Assembly: GCA_963668605.1 (NCBI GenBank)
Contig: OY764903.1
Coordinates: forward strand, 5,518,001-5,582,000
Direction of reading: 5' to 3'
Length of the DNA stretch: 64,000 nucleotides
From: G963668605 sp963668605
GTDB taxonomy: Bacteria; Acidobacteriota; Terriglobia; Bryobacterales; Bryobacteraceae
The position numbers and the translations under genes were made by a program. Shown here one piece after another: positions 18,501 to 26,571 of the stretch (positions are counted from its first letter, which is position 1; each line of letters begins with the position of its first letter). A model generated the notes under the pieces. It saw only the letters and a list, made by a program, of their open reading frames with translations. It searched no databases and had not been told where the DNA came from.

Positions 18501-19276
18501 ACCGCTTCTACAATTACTCGCGGGACCGTAACGTCCCCAAGAACCGCATGAACTGGAATATGCTATACGAGCTGCCCTTCGGAAAAGGCAAGAAGTGGCT
18601 GGCGAACTCCGGAGGGCTGCTGAACCACGTCCTCGGAGGCTGGCAAATCGCCGCGTACAGCTCGATGTACAGCCGGTATATAGCGCTTCCGACCACCAAT
18701 TGGGGGCCCACCGGCAAGGTCGAGATCTACGGAAAAAAATACCCGATCCAGGATTGCCGCAGCGGCACCTGCATAGGGGGACTCCTGTATTACAACGGCT
18801 ACATACCGGCGAACCAGATCAACAGTTACGATGCGCAGGGGCGGCCGAACGGCGTTATGGGCGTGCCGGCGAGCTACCAGCCGTCCAACCAGCCGATTTG
18901 GCCGATGCCGGCCAAACCCAGCACTTCGGATCCGAATTACGCGCTTTATGGAACCAACCTCGTCGACGTCCCGATGCAGAACGGAACTCAACAGCGCGTC
19001 GCTTATGACACGGGTTTGAACCCCTGGCGCAACCAATACATTCCGGGCCCGTGGGCGTGGACGGTGAACAGTTCCCTGTTCAAGGTGATTGCGCTGACCG
19101 ACCGGCTCAAGCTGCGTTTGAACATGGATTTCTTCAACGTGTTGAACATGCCCGGCAGGCAAATTGAATCGAATCCTGGCGTACCAACACCGAGCTTGAG
19201 TAGCGGGGTTATCAGCCTGCAAAACTCCGACAACGCGCCGCGCCAGTTGCAGTGGACGCTGCGGTTAAACTGGTAG
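15548..19276 (+). CDS. Oar-like TonB-dependent outer-membrane receptor (1242 aa)
   Basis: Outer-membrane beta-barrel importing a large substrate, probably glycan-derived, with energy from TonB. Signal peptide about residues 1-25; CarboxypepD-regulatory domain about 31-110 (G-R-I-Q-G-T-V-T-D-N-S-G-A-V); plug about 120-260 with L-P-L-N-G-R; the rest is barrel, ending R-L-N-W with a C-terminal aromatic residue as required for assembly. AGGAG precedes ATG 15548. It is followed after 7 bases by an isomerase gene and then a thioredoxin-like and a Gfo/Idh/MocA gene, so they probably form an uptake-and-degradation operon. No SusD partner is seen. Confidence 0.92.
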   Translation: MHVFGHSRFVASSLVFFLAVPALLAQVGAGRIQGTVTDNSGAVIPNAKVVADHVETGTTQDTQSNGVGFFVFPSAQPGKYRVTVESPGMQQWRGEMQLATGQEAVIEPVLKVGGTATEVTVAGDVTQLVTTASQTLSSVVERAKIEQLPLNGRYIQNLLTVTTPGLEAGYTGTRSPKPYGLREGAVEFSQDGASIMDANTNYIINRPPGVDTIQEYRLEMSVPAAKYSAPVTAMISTRSGTNQWHGGLFYTGRNNGFGVARQRQDFYTKPPQLIRNEYGGSLGGPVRVPRLYNGKDRTFFFFAWEGSRLRSGSTVSTALPTQSMQQGNFSGLTDAQSRPITLYDPWSTAGASQNYSRVPFTGNIIPLARRSPLAGYFYSVMPQPNQPNVNPSVANNWFGPDPSKQNDWTYTLRVDHRLGNKDQIFVRYSMGNQLLVSRRPGQPSPITLDKLWNYQNTSAGMQTGVASWSHVFGPSFFMETVVTGSRMNWRFDLADPALSQMVSAKLGVPNPFNIAGAPAMTNFGFTLQTTGFIPRFDDTKPIVGQQNYTLVRGRHQFEFGWRVQHMMLDVLPDRPGEGSISFASQGTGLYDPATGTAYNSVTRTGDNAANFFLGVAASYAHTLPAPEVRLRSTPISGYIQDNWKVTRDLSLNLGLRYDYLQPLLDANGVYAAFDFANHAVARRASNAELIRQGATTQAFVNSYTAIGVKFETTKEAGLPDSLVNVSQRNFSPRVGFAYNRKLGNRALVIRGGYGEYRYNLLTRLFNQQRGNPPLQGTVSYNINSAAQSPDGLANWGLRSAPTVIAGTNSAVNAVDVTAANSIPRGVAITAFASKLPVPLAREWNLTLETEILRNTLLRVAYVGTAGRNLEQNVQMNGQPNNYVYYKTTGKPLPSGPFSPVALRDYDQTTYGNIQVLSMTGYSNYNGLQVEVQRRFSNGLGFQWFYVLSNAMWMGSGTEALNNSSQLPDPVTFMPGAVPSNIDAYNRFYNYSRDRNVPKNRMNWNMLYELPFGKGKKWLANSGGLLNHVLGGWQIAAYSSMYSRYIALPTTNWGPTGKVEIYGKKYPIQDCRSGTCIGGLLYYNGYIPANQINSYDAQGRPNGVMGVPASYQPSNQPIWPMPAKPSTSDPNYALYGTNLVDVPMQNGTQQRVAYDTGLNPWRNQYIPGPWAWTVNSSLFKVIALTDRLKLRLNMDFFNVLNMPGRQIESNPGVPTPSLSSGVISLQNSDNAPRQLQWTLRLNW

Positions 19277-19283
19277 GGGGAAA

Positions 19284-20144
19284 ATGCAGACCGTTACCCG
19301 ACGAGAATTCCTCGGAGCGGCGCCGCTGGCAGCGGCGCCGCTCTCCGGGCTAGCCAAAGAACCGAACGTCAAAATCGGCGTCTGCGATTTTAATCTTCGG
19401 CTGGGGGGTAAGCCGGAAGCCGTCGCCATGGCAAAGAAGCTGGGGTTCGACGGCGTCCAGGTCAGCTTCGGCCGCAAGGCGGTGGACAACAAGCTCGCCC
19501 TGGACAACCCGGAGCTGCTGGCACGGTATCTCGCCGAGGCGTCCAGGAACAAGATCGAGATTGCGGGCACGTGTCTGGATATCTTACACGTTAATTTTCT
19601 GAAGAACGACCCGCTTGGGCGGAAGTGGGTTATCGACGGGATTCAGGTTACCCGCAAACTCGATGCGAAGGTGCTGCTCCTGCCCCTGTTTCTCCGCGGA
19701 GCCATGGAAAACCGGCAGGAAATGGACCACGTCGCGGACATTCTGAAGGACCTGGGCAAGGAAGCGGAGAAGGCGGGAGTCATACTGGGGCTCGAAGACA
19801 CGCTTTCGGCCGAGGACAACGTCCGCATCCTGGAGCGCGCCGGCTCAAAGGCGGTCAAGGTCTATTACGACGTTGGCAACTCGAGCGGGAGCCATTTCGA
19901 CGTCATCCGGGAGATCCGCTGGCTGGGCGGCAAGCGCATCGCCCAGTTCCACCTGAAGGAGGAGCCCAAATACCTCGGGGACGGTCCCATCGACTTTCCG
20001 GGCGTCATGAAGGCTATCCGCGACTCTAAGTTCCGCGGCTTCGCCAATCTCGAGACCGGATCGCCTTCCAGGCAGATGGAGGCCGATATGAAGCGGAACC
20101 TGGGCTATGTGCGGCGTCTGATGGAAGAAGTCCACTTGAGTTGA
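19284..20144 (+). CDS. Tat-exported TIM-barrel sugar isomerase/epimerase
   Basis: 286 residues. Tat leader T-R-R-E-F-L-G-A-A near residues 4-12, then the xylose-isomerase-like barrel: L-G-F-D-G-V-Q-V near 54, G-L-E-D-T near 170, Y-Y-D-V-G-N-S near 197 and H-L-K-E-E near 222, which provide the usual metal ligands (E, D, H, E). It begins 7 bases after the TonB receptor stop with a purine-rich ribosome site, so it is in the same transcript. Distant from the exported isomerase at 14352. Substrate unknown; epimerisation or isomerisation of an imported sugar is inferred. Confidence 0.87.
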   Translation: MQTVTRREFLGAAPLAAAPLSGLAKEPNVKIGVCDFNLRLGGKPEAVAMAKKLGFDGVQVSFGRKAVDNKLALDNPELLARYLAEASRNKIEIAGTCLDILHVNFLKNDPLGRKWVIDGIQVTRKLDAKVLLLPLFLRGAMENRQEMDHVADILKDLGKEAEKAGVILGLEDTLSAEDNVRILERAGSKAVKVYYDVGNSSGSHFDVIREIRWLGGKRIAQFHLKEEPKYLGDGPIDFPGVMKAIRDSKFRGFANLETGSPSRQMEADMKRNLGYVRRLMEEVHLS

Positions 20145-20181
20145 CCCGTTCGGATACTCTCGTATAAGGAGCTGCTGTAGA

Positions 20182-21318
20182 ATGTCGCGATTTTTCCTGT
20201 TGATCTTCATTTCCCTGGCCGTCTTCGGAGCGGAGACGGCGCACCCGACGCTCGCGATCGGGTCACCCGCGCCGGATTTCTCGCTTCCCGGCATCGACGG
20301 GAAGACGCACAAGCTCAGCGACTACTCGGCGAGCCCGGTGCTCGCGATCATATTCACCTGCAACCACTGTCCGGTCGCGCAGCTTTACGAGGAGAGGATC
20401 AAGAAGCTCGCCGCGGATTATCAAGGCAAGGGCGTGGCCCTGGTCGCCATCCAGCCGAACGACCCCAACGCCATCCGGCTGAGCGATGAGCTGCTGTATA
20501 CCGACGTGAGTGACGGTTTCGAGGACATGAAGGTCCGCGCCGCGTACCGGCATTTCAATTTTCCCTACCTCTACGACGGCGAGACGCAGGCCGTGTCGGA
20601 GGCCTATGGGCCGAAGGCGACACCGCACGTCTTCGTGTTCGACCAGGAGCGGATACTGCGGTACGAGGGGCGCGTGGACAACAACAAGCGCGAGTCGCTG
20701 GTGACAGCCCAGGATACGCGCAACGCCATCGACGCGGTATTGGCGGGCCGGCCCGTGCCGGTGGAACATACGGGCGTTTTCGGCTGCACGACCAAGTGGA
20801 AGTCCCTGGCGCCGACCCGGATCGCCGATCTGAAGAAGATCGAGGCCGAGCCCGTGCAGCTCGACTCCGTGTCGGCGGAGGAACTGAAGAAACTACGCCA
20901 GAACCCGACAGGCAAGCTCTTGCTGGTGAACTTCTGGGCGACGTGGTGCGGGCCGTGCATCCACGAGATGCCCGATCTCCAGATGATCTACCGCATGTAT
21001 CGCAGGCGCGACTTCGATCTTGTCACGGTCGCGACCAACCTGCAGGACGAAAAACCGGGCGTGCTCAAGGAACTCGAAAGGCAGCACGCTTCCAGCCGCA
21101 ACCTTCAATTCGCCTCGGACGACACGTACGGGATGCAGGCTGCATTCAATTCCAAATGGGATTCCGGCGTACCGTTTACGATGCTGATCGCGCCGGAAGG
21201 CAAAGTTCTTTATCAGAAGCAGGGCGAGATCGATATCCTCGAGGTGCGGCGCTTGATTCTGGGGAATCTTCCCGATCCCGCTTACGTCGGTCATCGTGCG
21301 TACTGGGCCACGAATTGA
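20182..21318 (+). CDS. Exported double-thioredoxin protein
   Basis: 378 residues with a Sec signal peptide (about 1-20) and two thioredoxin folds. The first (about 25-195) is of the AhpC/TSA type with C-N-H-C-P near residue 57. The second (about 220-365) is of the TlpA type with W-A-T-W-C-G-P-C near 250-257. Both CxxC motifs are intact, so it can act as a periplasmic disulfide reductase or peroxidase relay. It sits between the isomerase and the oxidoreductase in what looks like one operon. A role in keeping the neighbouring exported enzymes reduced is inference. Confidence 0.85.
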   Translation: MSRFFLLIFISLAVFGAETAHPTLAIGSPAPDFSLPGIDGKTHKLSDYSASPVLAIIFTCNHCPVAQLYEERIKKLAADYQGKGVALVAIQPNDPNAIRLSDELLYTDVSDGFEDMKVRAAYRHFNFPYLYDGETQAVSEAYGPKATPHVFVFDQERILRYEGRVDNNKRESLVTAQDTRNAIDAVLAGRPVPVEHTGVFGCTTKWKSLAPTRIADLKKIEAEPVQLDSVSAEELKKLRQNPTGKLLLVNFWATWCGPCIHEMPDLQMIYRMYRRRDFDLVTVATNLQDEKPGVLKELERQHASSRNLQFASDDTYGMQAAFNSKWDSGVPFTMLIAPEGKVLYQKQGEIDILEVRRLILGNLPDPAYVGHRAYWATN

Positions 21319-21399
21319 TCATGAGGAACCGGCAGCAGCCAATTGCTAGACTACGAAGCGATCGACCTTTATTTCAGACTGACAGGAGGCGTGAAGCAA

Positions 21400-22620
21400 A
21401 TGAGTAATTCGCAGGAGAAGAAGGACGAAGGGAGCCAAGTTGCCCGGCGCCAGTTTCTATCGGCGGCAGGTACAGGCTTGCTTCTGCTGAAGCCAGAGAC
21501 CGTGTTCGGCTCTCAGGCCAACTCCGCGGTGGAGGTTGGACTGATCGGCAGCGGCCAGCGGGGGCGATACGACTCGTTCATCATGAAGGAGCACGCTGGA
21601 GCGCATATCGTGGCGATGCACGATCTTTTTCAAGGGCAGATGGATATCGCGGAGAAGAAGATCGGAGCGCCCGTTGCGCGACGCTACACCGGTCTGAACG
21701 GCTTCCACGAACTGTTGGCGTCCAAGGTGGATGCGGTCATCATTGCCAGTCCGCCGTACTTTCATCCGGAGCAGGCGGCCGCCGCGGTGAACGCCGGCAA
21801 ACACGTATTCTTAGTCAAGCCGGTTGCAGTGGATGTTCCGGGAACCCATTCCATCGCGTCGTCTGGGAAGAAAGCGGAAGGGAAGCTGAGCTTTCTGGTG
21901 GACTTCTGGTCGGAGGGGGACCCCGCCTTTCAGGAGTGTGCGAGGCGGATCCATCGGGGCGATATCGGCATACCGGTGGTGGCCCAAACCTACTACCATG
22001 CTCCACGACTGGCTCCAAAGGACAAGCCGGGTATGCCGCCGGGCGAAGTTCGGATTCGTAACTGGGTATTCGACAAATTCATCTCGGGCGACATCCTCGT
22101 GGAACAGAACGTTCACGCGCTGTGCGATGTCCGGTTGTTCCTCGGTTCCGTACCGCTGAAAGCATATGGGACTGGTGGCCGCAAGGTTCGGGTGGACGTG
22201 GGGGATTGTTGGGATCACTTCCTGGTGTGCTACTCATATCCCGGAGACGTCAAGGTCGAGTTCAGTTCGTCCCAGTTCACCAAGGGCTTCAACGACATCT
22301 GCACACGGATTTACGGCTCCGAGGGCACAGTCGAGGCGCATCACTACGACTACGGAGCAGTGAGCATCACGGGCGATCACCCCTGGAAACGGGAGGAGGC
22401 AGGCGACCGCACGGGAGACCAATCCGTTAGCGCCAACGCGAAGAAGTTTGTCGAGAGCATTCGCTCGGGCAAGTACGTGAACAACGTGTCTGACAGCGTG
22501 AATACCAACCTGACCGCCATCCTCGGCCGGATGGCGGCCTATCGTGGGGCGGTGGTCACTTGGGACGAGATGTTCCGCTCCAAAGAGACGTACAAGGTGA
22601 CCCTGCCCGGTATCTCCTGA
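21400..22620 (+). CDS. Tat-exported Gfo/Idh/MocA family oxidoreductase
   Basis: 406 residues from ATG 21400, about ten bases after AGGAGG; the longer frame from 21343 has no ribosome site. Tat-type leader A-R-R-Q-F-L-S-A-A near residue 17, then a Rossmann domain with G-L-I-G-S-G-Q-R-G binding NAD(P), a V-K-P motif (residues near 145, equivalent to the usual E-K-P) and the alpha/beta substrate domain. Exported members of this family often keep the cofactor bound and oxidise sugars at C3. Last gene of the TonB-receptor operon; its stop is followed by a strong hairpin. Confidence 0.87.
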   Translation: MSNSQEKKDEGSQVARRQFLSAAGTGLLLLKPETVFGSQANSAVEVGLIGSGQRGRYDSFIMKEHAGAHIVAMHDLFQGQMDIAEKKIGAPVARRYTGLNGFHELLASKVDAVIIASPPYFHPEQAAAAVNAGKHVFLVKPVAVDVPGTHSIASSGKKAEGKLSFLVDFWSEGDPAFQECARRIHRGDIGIPVVAQTYYHAPRLAPKDKPGMPPGEVRIRNWVFDKFISGDILVEQNVHALCDVRLFLGSVPLKAYGTGGRKVRVDVGDCWDHFLVCYSYPGDVKVEFSSSQFTKGFNDICTRIYGSEGTVEAHHYDYGAVSITGDHPWKREEAGDRTGDQSVSANAKKFVESIRSGKYVNNVSDSVNTNLTAILGRMAAYRGAVVTWDEMFRSKETYKVTLPGIS

Positions 22621-22628
22621 TCCCCAAG

Positions 22629-22676
22629 GCTACGGATGCCCGCCCGCTCCGCGATCGCGCGGGGGGCGTCCGTAGC
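22629..22676. terminator. Long hairpin between convergent genes
   Basis: GCTACGGATGCCCGCCCGC (22629-22647) pairs with GCGCGGGGGGCGTCCGTAGC (22657-22676) with few mismatches, a ~19 bp GC-rich stem around a short loop. It lies between the Gfo/Idh/MocA gene and a convergent pseudogene and could stop transcription from both sides. No run of T follows, so it may be a Rho-assisted or RNA-protecting structure rather than a standard terminator. Confidence 0.55.
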
Positions 22677-22683
22677 TGAAACC

Positions 22684-23697
22684 CTATCTCCGAGATGAGG
22701 ACGGAGATGAGCCGCCGCTCAAGACGACCTTCTTCCCGCTCTTCGGCGATTGCCGGGCGGCTTCCAGAATTTCCATGACGATCGTGTCATTTTCGAGCGA
22801 GGACCGTCCGGACGATTTCAGCTTGCCCCGGGCAACGGCCACGAGGTAAGGCATCAGGCCCCATTCGTCAGTCGGCAATGCCGCCGACGTACGCGATTCT
22901 TCGTTGGCGTTCGGCAGGCTTACCCGAAGCGATGTCTCCCCCGTGGAAATAGCGTACCCATGCTCGCCGTATACCTCGAAATCCTTGCGGGCAAAAGGCC
23001 AGTTCCAGGATGCCTGAATGATGCCTTGTGCTCTTGGATATTCGAGAAGGACCGTGGCCTCGTCGTTGACGCGCGGGTACAACTGCGGTTGGATCTGCTG
23101 GACGAGGGCAGTAACGGAAACGGGACGTTGATTGTCCATCAACGATGTCTTCCAATTCGCGCCGAGGCAGGCGAAGTCGAACAAAGCGCCGCCTCCGGCC
23201 TGGATCGGATCGATGGCCCACGCCACGAATTCCGGTGGGAAGGGAAGTTTCTTTGGCCCCGGAATGCCATCCAACGCGACCATCTTCCAGATGTCCCCGG
23301 CCGCGCGCTGCGTCTTGATCAGGTCCCAAGTGGCCCGCATGTTGGGATACTACGTGGGGATATAATTCACGATCACCTGCATCTGGCTGCGACTGGCGGC
23401 CGCCTGGATCCCGCGCGCATGTTCCATACTTACGGCGAGTGGCTTTTCCATCGCGATCACGCCGATCCCGTGCGCCGAACAGACCTGCGTCACCATCAAG
23501 TGGTCATACGTATTGGTGAAGGCAGCTACCGGTTTGCCGCGTTCCAGCATGGCCGCCAAATCGGTGAAGAAGAGTGAATCGGGCAGCTTGTACCGTTCGG
23601 CGAATTTGCGCTGTACGGCATCACCGAAGGCTTCCACAACAAAATGGAAACCATCAGTAGAGTCGCCTACGGCTTCCGCAACGTTGAAAACTACAGA
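22684..23697 (-). pseudogene. Broken Gfo/Idh/MocA oxidoreductase (lost N-terminus, in-frame amber stop)
   Basis: Two minus-strand frames, 23637-23350 and 23340-22684, are the same frame split by TAG at 23352-23350. The first half reads F-A-E-R-Y-K-L-P, F-F-T-D-L-A-A-M-L-E and M-E-K-P-L-A-V-S, the NAD-domain end and E-K-P motif; the second half is the substrate domain. At the break the sequence is V-N-Y-I-P-T-[stop]-Y-P-N, where relatives usually have T-W-Y, so TGG to TAG is the simplest history. The G-x-G-x-x-G cofactor loop is also missing: the frame opens only at 23697 after a TAA and its first ~20 residues match nothing I recognise. Two lesions make it a pseudogene. Confidence 0.85.
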
Positions 23698-23896
23698 CTC
23701 AGAGTGAAGGTGTTATGTTCTTAGGAGTTTTGGGATTTTTTGGCTGCCCCCATTCTTGGCGTAGAGCCATCGAAATGGTCCGAATGCGTCCACAGAACAA
23801 TCGGTTAACCGTATCACGTTCGAGCGCTGCGTGAGCTTGATCACCAACTAACGGGACGGACATGACGCAGAAGACTCTTCTGACACAAACTCTGAC

Positions 23897-23924
23897 ACAA
23901 AAGGCCAGCGCGACGGCTGGCCCT
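23897..23924 (-). terminator. Rho-independent terminator of tRNA-Pro
   Basis: On the minus strand, downstream of tRNA-Pro, GGCCAGC (23922-23916) and GCTGGCC (23909-23903) form a perfect 7 bp stem around six bases, followed by TTTTG (23902-23898). The position ~25 bases after the tRNA 3' end fits. The rest of 23698-23946 has no gene I can support. Confidence 0.75.
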
Positions 23925-23946
23925 TCTTGTATCTCTAAGATTTCAT

Positions 23947-24023
23947 TGGTCGGGGCGGGGCGATTTGAACGCCCGACCCCCTGCGCCCAAGGCAGGTGCG
24001 CTACCAGGCTGCGCTACGCCCCG
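23947..24023 (-). tRNA. tRNA-Pro (anticodon TGG)
   Basis: Read on the minus strand: acceptor CGGGGCG (24023-24017) pairs with CGCCCCG (23957-23951), the anticodon stem CCTGC/GCAGG encloses CTTGGGC with anticodon TGG, and the T arm is GGGCG-TTCAAAT-CGCCC. CCA is encoded at 23949-23947. A diverged copy of its 3' half, in the same orientation, lies 9.6 kb away at 14311-14361. Confidence 0.97.
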
Positions 24024-24128
24024 ACATTTGCTGCTTTTTTAAGTCTAACACTTTGCGATTCGTCGTCCGGCAATCTCCGCAGGTTTTCGAAACAGCAGGA
24101 ACCGCATTCGCGATAAGGTGTAAGCATC

Positions 24129-26066
24129 ATGCTGCGCCGAGCATTCTTATCCTCCATTGGCTTATCCTCCATCGGAGCCGCCGCACTACAGGCGCAATCC
24201 TCGCCACTTTCCCGGCCGCGTCTCCACTTGAGCCCCGCGCGCATTGAAGAGTTGCGCGCCGCCATCTATACCACCCACGCGGATATCTGGAAGCTGGTAC
24301 AGGCGCAAGCGGACAAGATCAGCGCGCGGACGCCGCCCGTGTACCAGGAAACCGGCGCAGTGCCGAACGACGAGCAACTCTGGCAGCGCGACGTCGGCAG
24401 CAACCTCCCTTTTCCGGCCTTGGCCTGGTTGCTCACGAGGAACCAGTCGTATCTGGACGCCGCACGCCGCTGGTCGCTCGCCGCCTGCGGCTATCCGCAT
24501 TGGGGCCTGGGCACGGAAGACGGGTCCGATTTGGCTGCCGGCCACCAGCTTTACGGTCTGGCGCTGGTCTATGATTGGCTGTACTCCAGCCTGGATCCGG
24601 AGACACGCGCGACGATCCGGCGCACGCTCGTCGAGCGCGGCGAGAAAATGTTCCGAGCGGCCGGAACCGCGTACTGGAGGCAGAGCTACCTGCAGAACCA
24701 CCTGTGGGTCAGCCTTGGGGGGTTGGCCGCAGCCGGCTTCGCCTTGCTCGACGATCCGGAGGCTGGAGCGGCCGCTCGAGTTTGGATCGACCTGTCGCTG
24801 GAGAAGTTTCGCCTCACGGAAGCCGCGCTCGGCCCGGATGGCGCCAGTCACGAAGGCGCCGGCTATTGGAGCTACGGCGTCGAGTACCTGCTGAAGTTCT
24901 GGCACATGGCGGGCGACCTGCTCGGCGAGCAGCCATCGAGCGGCTGGTGGCCGAACACAGCCGCCTACCGTCTGTATATGGGGATTCCCCGCGCGTCGTG
25001 GCGCAGCCAGTACACGATCGTTGACCTGGCCGACTGCCCGCGCTCGGATTGGTATGGGCCCGAGTACCTGCTGCGGCGCCTCGCCGCCCTCTATCGGGAC
25101 GGGTACGCCCAAGGCCTCGCCGACGAATTGGAGCGCGCCAAGGTCACCAACGCCGTAGCGCCCTGGCTCAACGTGATCTGGTACGATCCCGAAGTTCCGG
25201 CCGTCACGCCCGCCGGCCTGCCCACCTTGCGGCACTTCGAGGACATGGGGATCGTCTCGGCGCGTTCGGACTGGTCCGGAGACGAGTCCTTGTTGGTGTT
25301 CAAGTGCGGGCCCGTAATCGGGCATGAGGCGACCGCGAGATTTGAGTACGACCCGGGCAGCGGGCATGTGCATCCCGACACCGGCCACTTCGTGCTCTTT
25401 GCGAACGGCGAATGGTTGATCCGCGACGACGGCTACCGCTGGAAACAGACCGACCAACACAACACGTTGCTCGTCGATGGCAAGGGACAGCTCGGCGAGG
25501 GCGCGATGTGGTTTCGAGGCCAGGAGCAGATCCGCCGCCGAAGGTTGCCGCGAATGCTTCAGGTTGAGGCAGCGGCGGAGTTGGATTGGATCAGCGGCGA
25601 TGCCACCGAGGCGTACCCGCTCGAGTTGGGACTTAAGAAGTTCGTGCGCCGCCTGCTGTTTCTGAAGCCCGATGTCCTGATCGTGGTGGACGACATCGAG
25701 ACCGATTCCGTACGCAGGCTCGAGCTCCGCTTCCACCCCGAGGCCAAGGGTCAACAGACCGGCGATTACGCGTGGCTCTTCCGCGGGAGTAAGGCAGCCC
25801 TGCGGCTGGAGGTTCTTACGCCCGAAGGGTCCGAATGCTCAACGGAAGATACGCCGGCCAAGGACCGCGACGGCGCCGCGATCACGATGCACGCCGTGCG
25901 GTTGCAAACGACGGCCGCAGTTTGGCGAAACGCCGTGGCCCTGTCCTGGTCCCAATCCGACGGCGATCAAGCGCGGGTGACCATTGAACGGAACGGCGAC
26001 CTGTGGGTTTTCCGGGTGGGGGAACGCATGGTGAGCTTGACTGCCGAGGCTTCGACCGGGACGTGA
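24129..26066 (+). CDS. Heparinase II/III-like polysaccharide lyase family protein
   Basis: 645 residues. Tat-like leader L-R-R-A-F-L-S-S-I at the N-terminus; an alpha/alpha-toroid domain (about residues 30-360, with H-E-G-A-G-Y-W-S-Y near 239) and a C-terminal beta-sandwich (about 370-640) containing G-S-G-H-V-H-P-D-T-G-H, the site typical of heparinase II/III proteins. It probably eliminates uronic-acid-containing polysaccharides in the periplasm; substrate unknown. The last 188 bp are repeated at 27264-27451, after the toxin-antitoxin cassette, and its final residues (A-E-A-S-T-G-T) differ from those at the repeat (A-E-A-V-G-M-S-A), which may be the ancestral end. Confidence 0.88.
   Translation: MLRRAFLSSIGLSSIGAAALQAQSSPLSRPRLHLSPARIEELRAAIYTTHADIWKLVQAQADKISARTPPVYQETGAVPNDEQLWQRDVGSNLPFPALAWLLTRNQSYLDAARRWSLAACGYPHWGLGTEDGSDLAAGHQLYGLALVYDWLYSSLDPETRATIRRTLVERGEKMFRAAGTAYWRQSYLQNHLWVSLGGLAAAGFALLDDPEAGAAARVWIDLSLEKFRLTEAALGPDGASHEGAGYWSYGVEYLLKFWHMAGDLLGEQPSSGWWPNTAAYRLYMGIPRASWRSQYTIVDLADCPRSDWYGPEYLLRRLAALYRDGYAQGLADELERAKVTNAVAPWLNVIWYDPEVPAVTPAGLPTLRHFEDMGIVSARSDWSGDESLLVFKCGPVIGHEATARFEYDPGSGHVHPDTGHFVLFANGEWLIRDDGYRWKQTDQHNTLLVDGKGQLGEGAMWFRGQEQIRRRRLPRMLQVEAAAELDWISGDATEAYPLELGLKKFVRRLLFLKPDVLIVVDDIETDSVRRLELRFHPEAKGQQTGDYAWLFRGSKAALRLEVLTPEGSECSTEDTPAKDRDGAAITMHAVRLQTTAAVWRNAVALSWSQSDGDQARVTIERNGDLWVFRVGERMVSLTAEASTGT
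25864..26051 (+). repeat. 188 bp direct repeat, left copy (tail of heparinase-like gene)
   Basis: Aligns without gaps to 27264-27451 with six differences that I count by eye, three of them synonymous. Its right edge is the exact point where the heparinase-like gene changes to unrelated sequence. Confidence 0.92.
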
Positions 26067-26181
26067 AGAGCAGAGCTTGGCGGCGGATCAGTCCCTGCCC
26101 GGCTCAGAGGCAAACCAGGGCTTTGCTGGGCTGCATTTGAGCGCAGCGACTACTGCAATCCTGTGGGCAGCCCCCAAGAGT

Positions 26182-26568
26182 CTATTTGACGAGGCCTTTA
26201 TAAGCGCGCACGAATTCCCAAACACGTTTCTTTGTGTAATTGGATGCTATGAAGCCGTCAACGATGAGTGACAAAAGCTCCTTGTCCAAGTCTTTGTGCA
26301 TCTTTGCCAAACCACAGTCGATGTGGTTCTGCAACTGCCCGCAACTGAGAATCTCCGCTTGGGCATAGTAGACGCACGTATCCCACTTTACGAACGGATG
26401 CTCTGCAGCTCGCAACACAACCGTCTGATCTTTTGCCCCTCTTAACGAGGTGAAACTCACCGTAGCAAATAATCCGTCGTCGCCGGGTTCTGTGGCAACG
26501 ACCCACAGATGCGCAGTCCGACTATTATTGAGCGGATATAGGAAGGTTTGGCCGGCCCTAAAGGACAA
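26182..26568 (-). CDS. Putative toxin paired with Panacea antitoxin
   Basis: 128 residues. The start is a TTG three bases after the stop of the Panacea gene, so translation is probably coupled. The first ~70 residues look like a small beta-barrel (F-R-A-G-Q-T-F-L-Y-P-L then H-L-W-V-V-A-T-E-P), reminiscent of the MazF/PemK fold where G-x-I/T-x-x-x-x and W-V-V-A strands occur; the C-terminal ~50 residues are helical. No catalytic motif is certain. Panacea-domain antitoxins are known to pair with many unrelated toxins, usually in this order, so toxin identity rests mainly on the partner. A non-toxic accessory protein is possible. Confidence 0.6.
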   Translation of the reverse strand: MSFRAGQTFLYPLNNSRTAHLWVVATEPGDDGLFATVSFTSLRGAKDQTVVLRAAEHPFVKWDTCVYYAQAEILSCGQLQNHIDCGLAKMHKDLDKELLSLIVDGFIASNYTKKRVWEFVRAYKGLVK

Positions 26569-26571
26569 CGT

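Noticed and set aside
23350..23352. Pyrrolysine-type recoding of the TAG
   Set aside because: The gene also lacks its cofactor-binding start, and no pyrrolysine machinery is in the window; decay is simpler.
24186..25754. 522-codon minus-strand frame opposite the heparinase-like gene
   Set aside because: No domain, biased composition, fully antisense to a recognisable gene.
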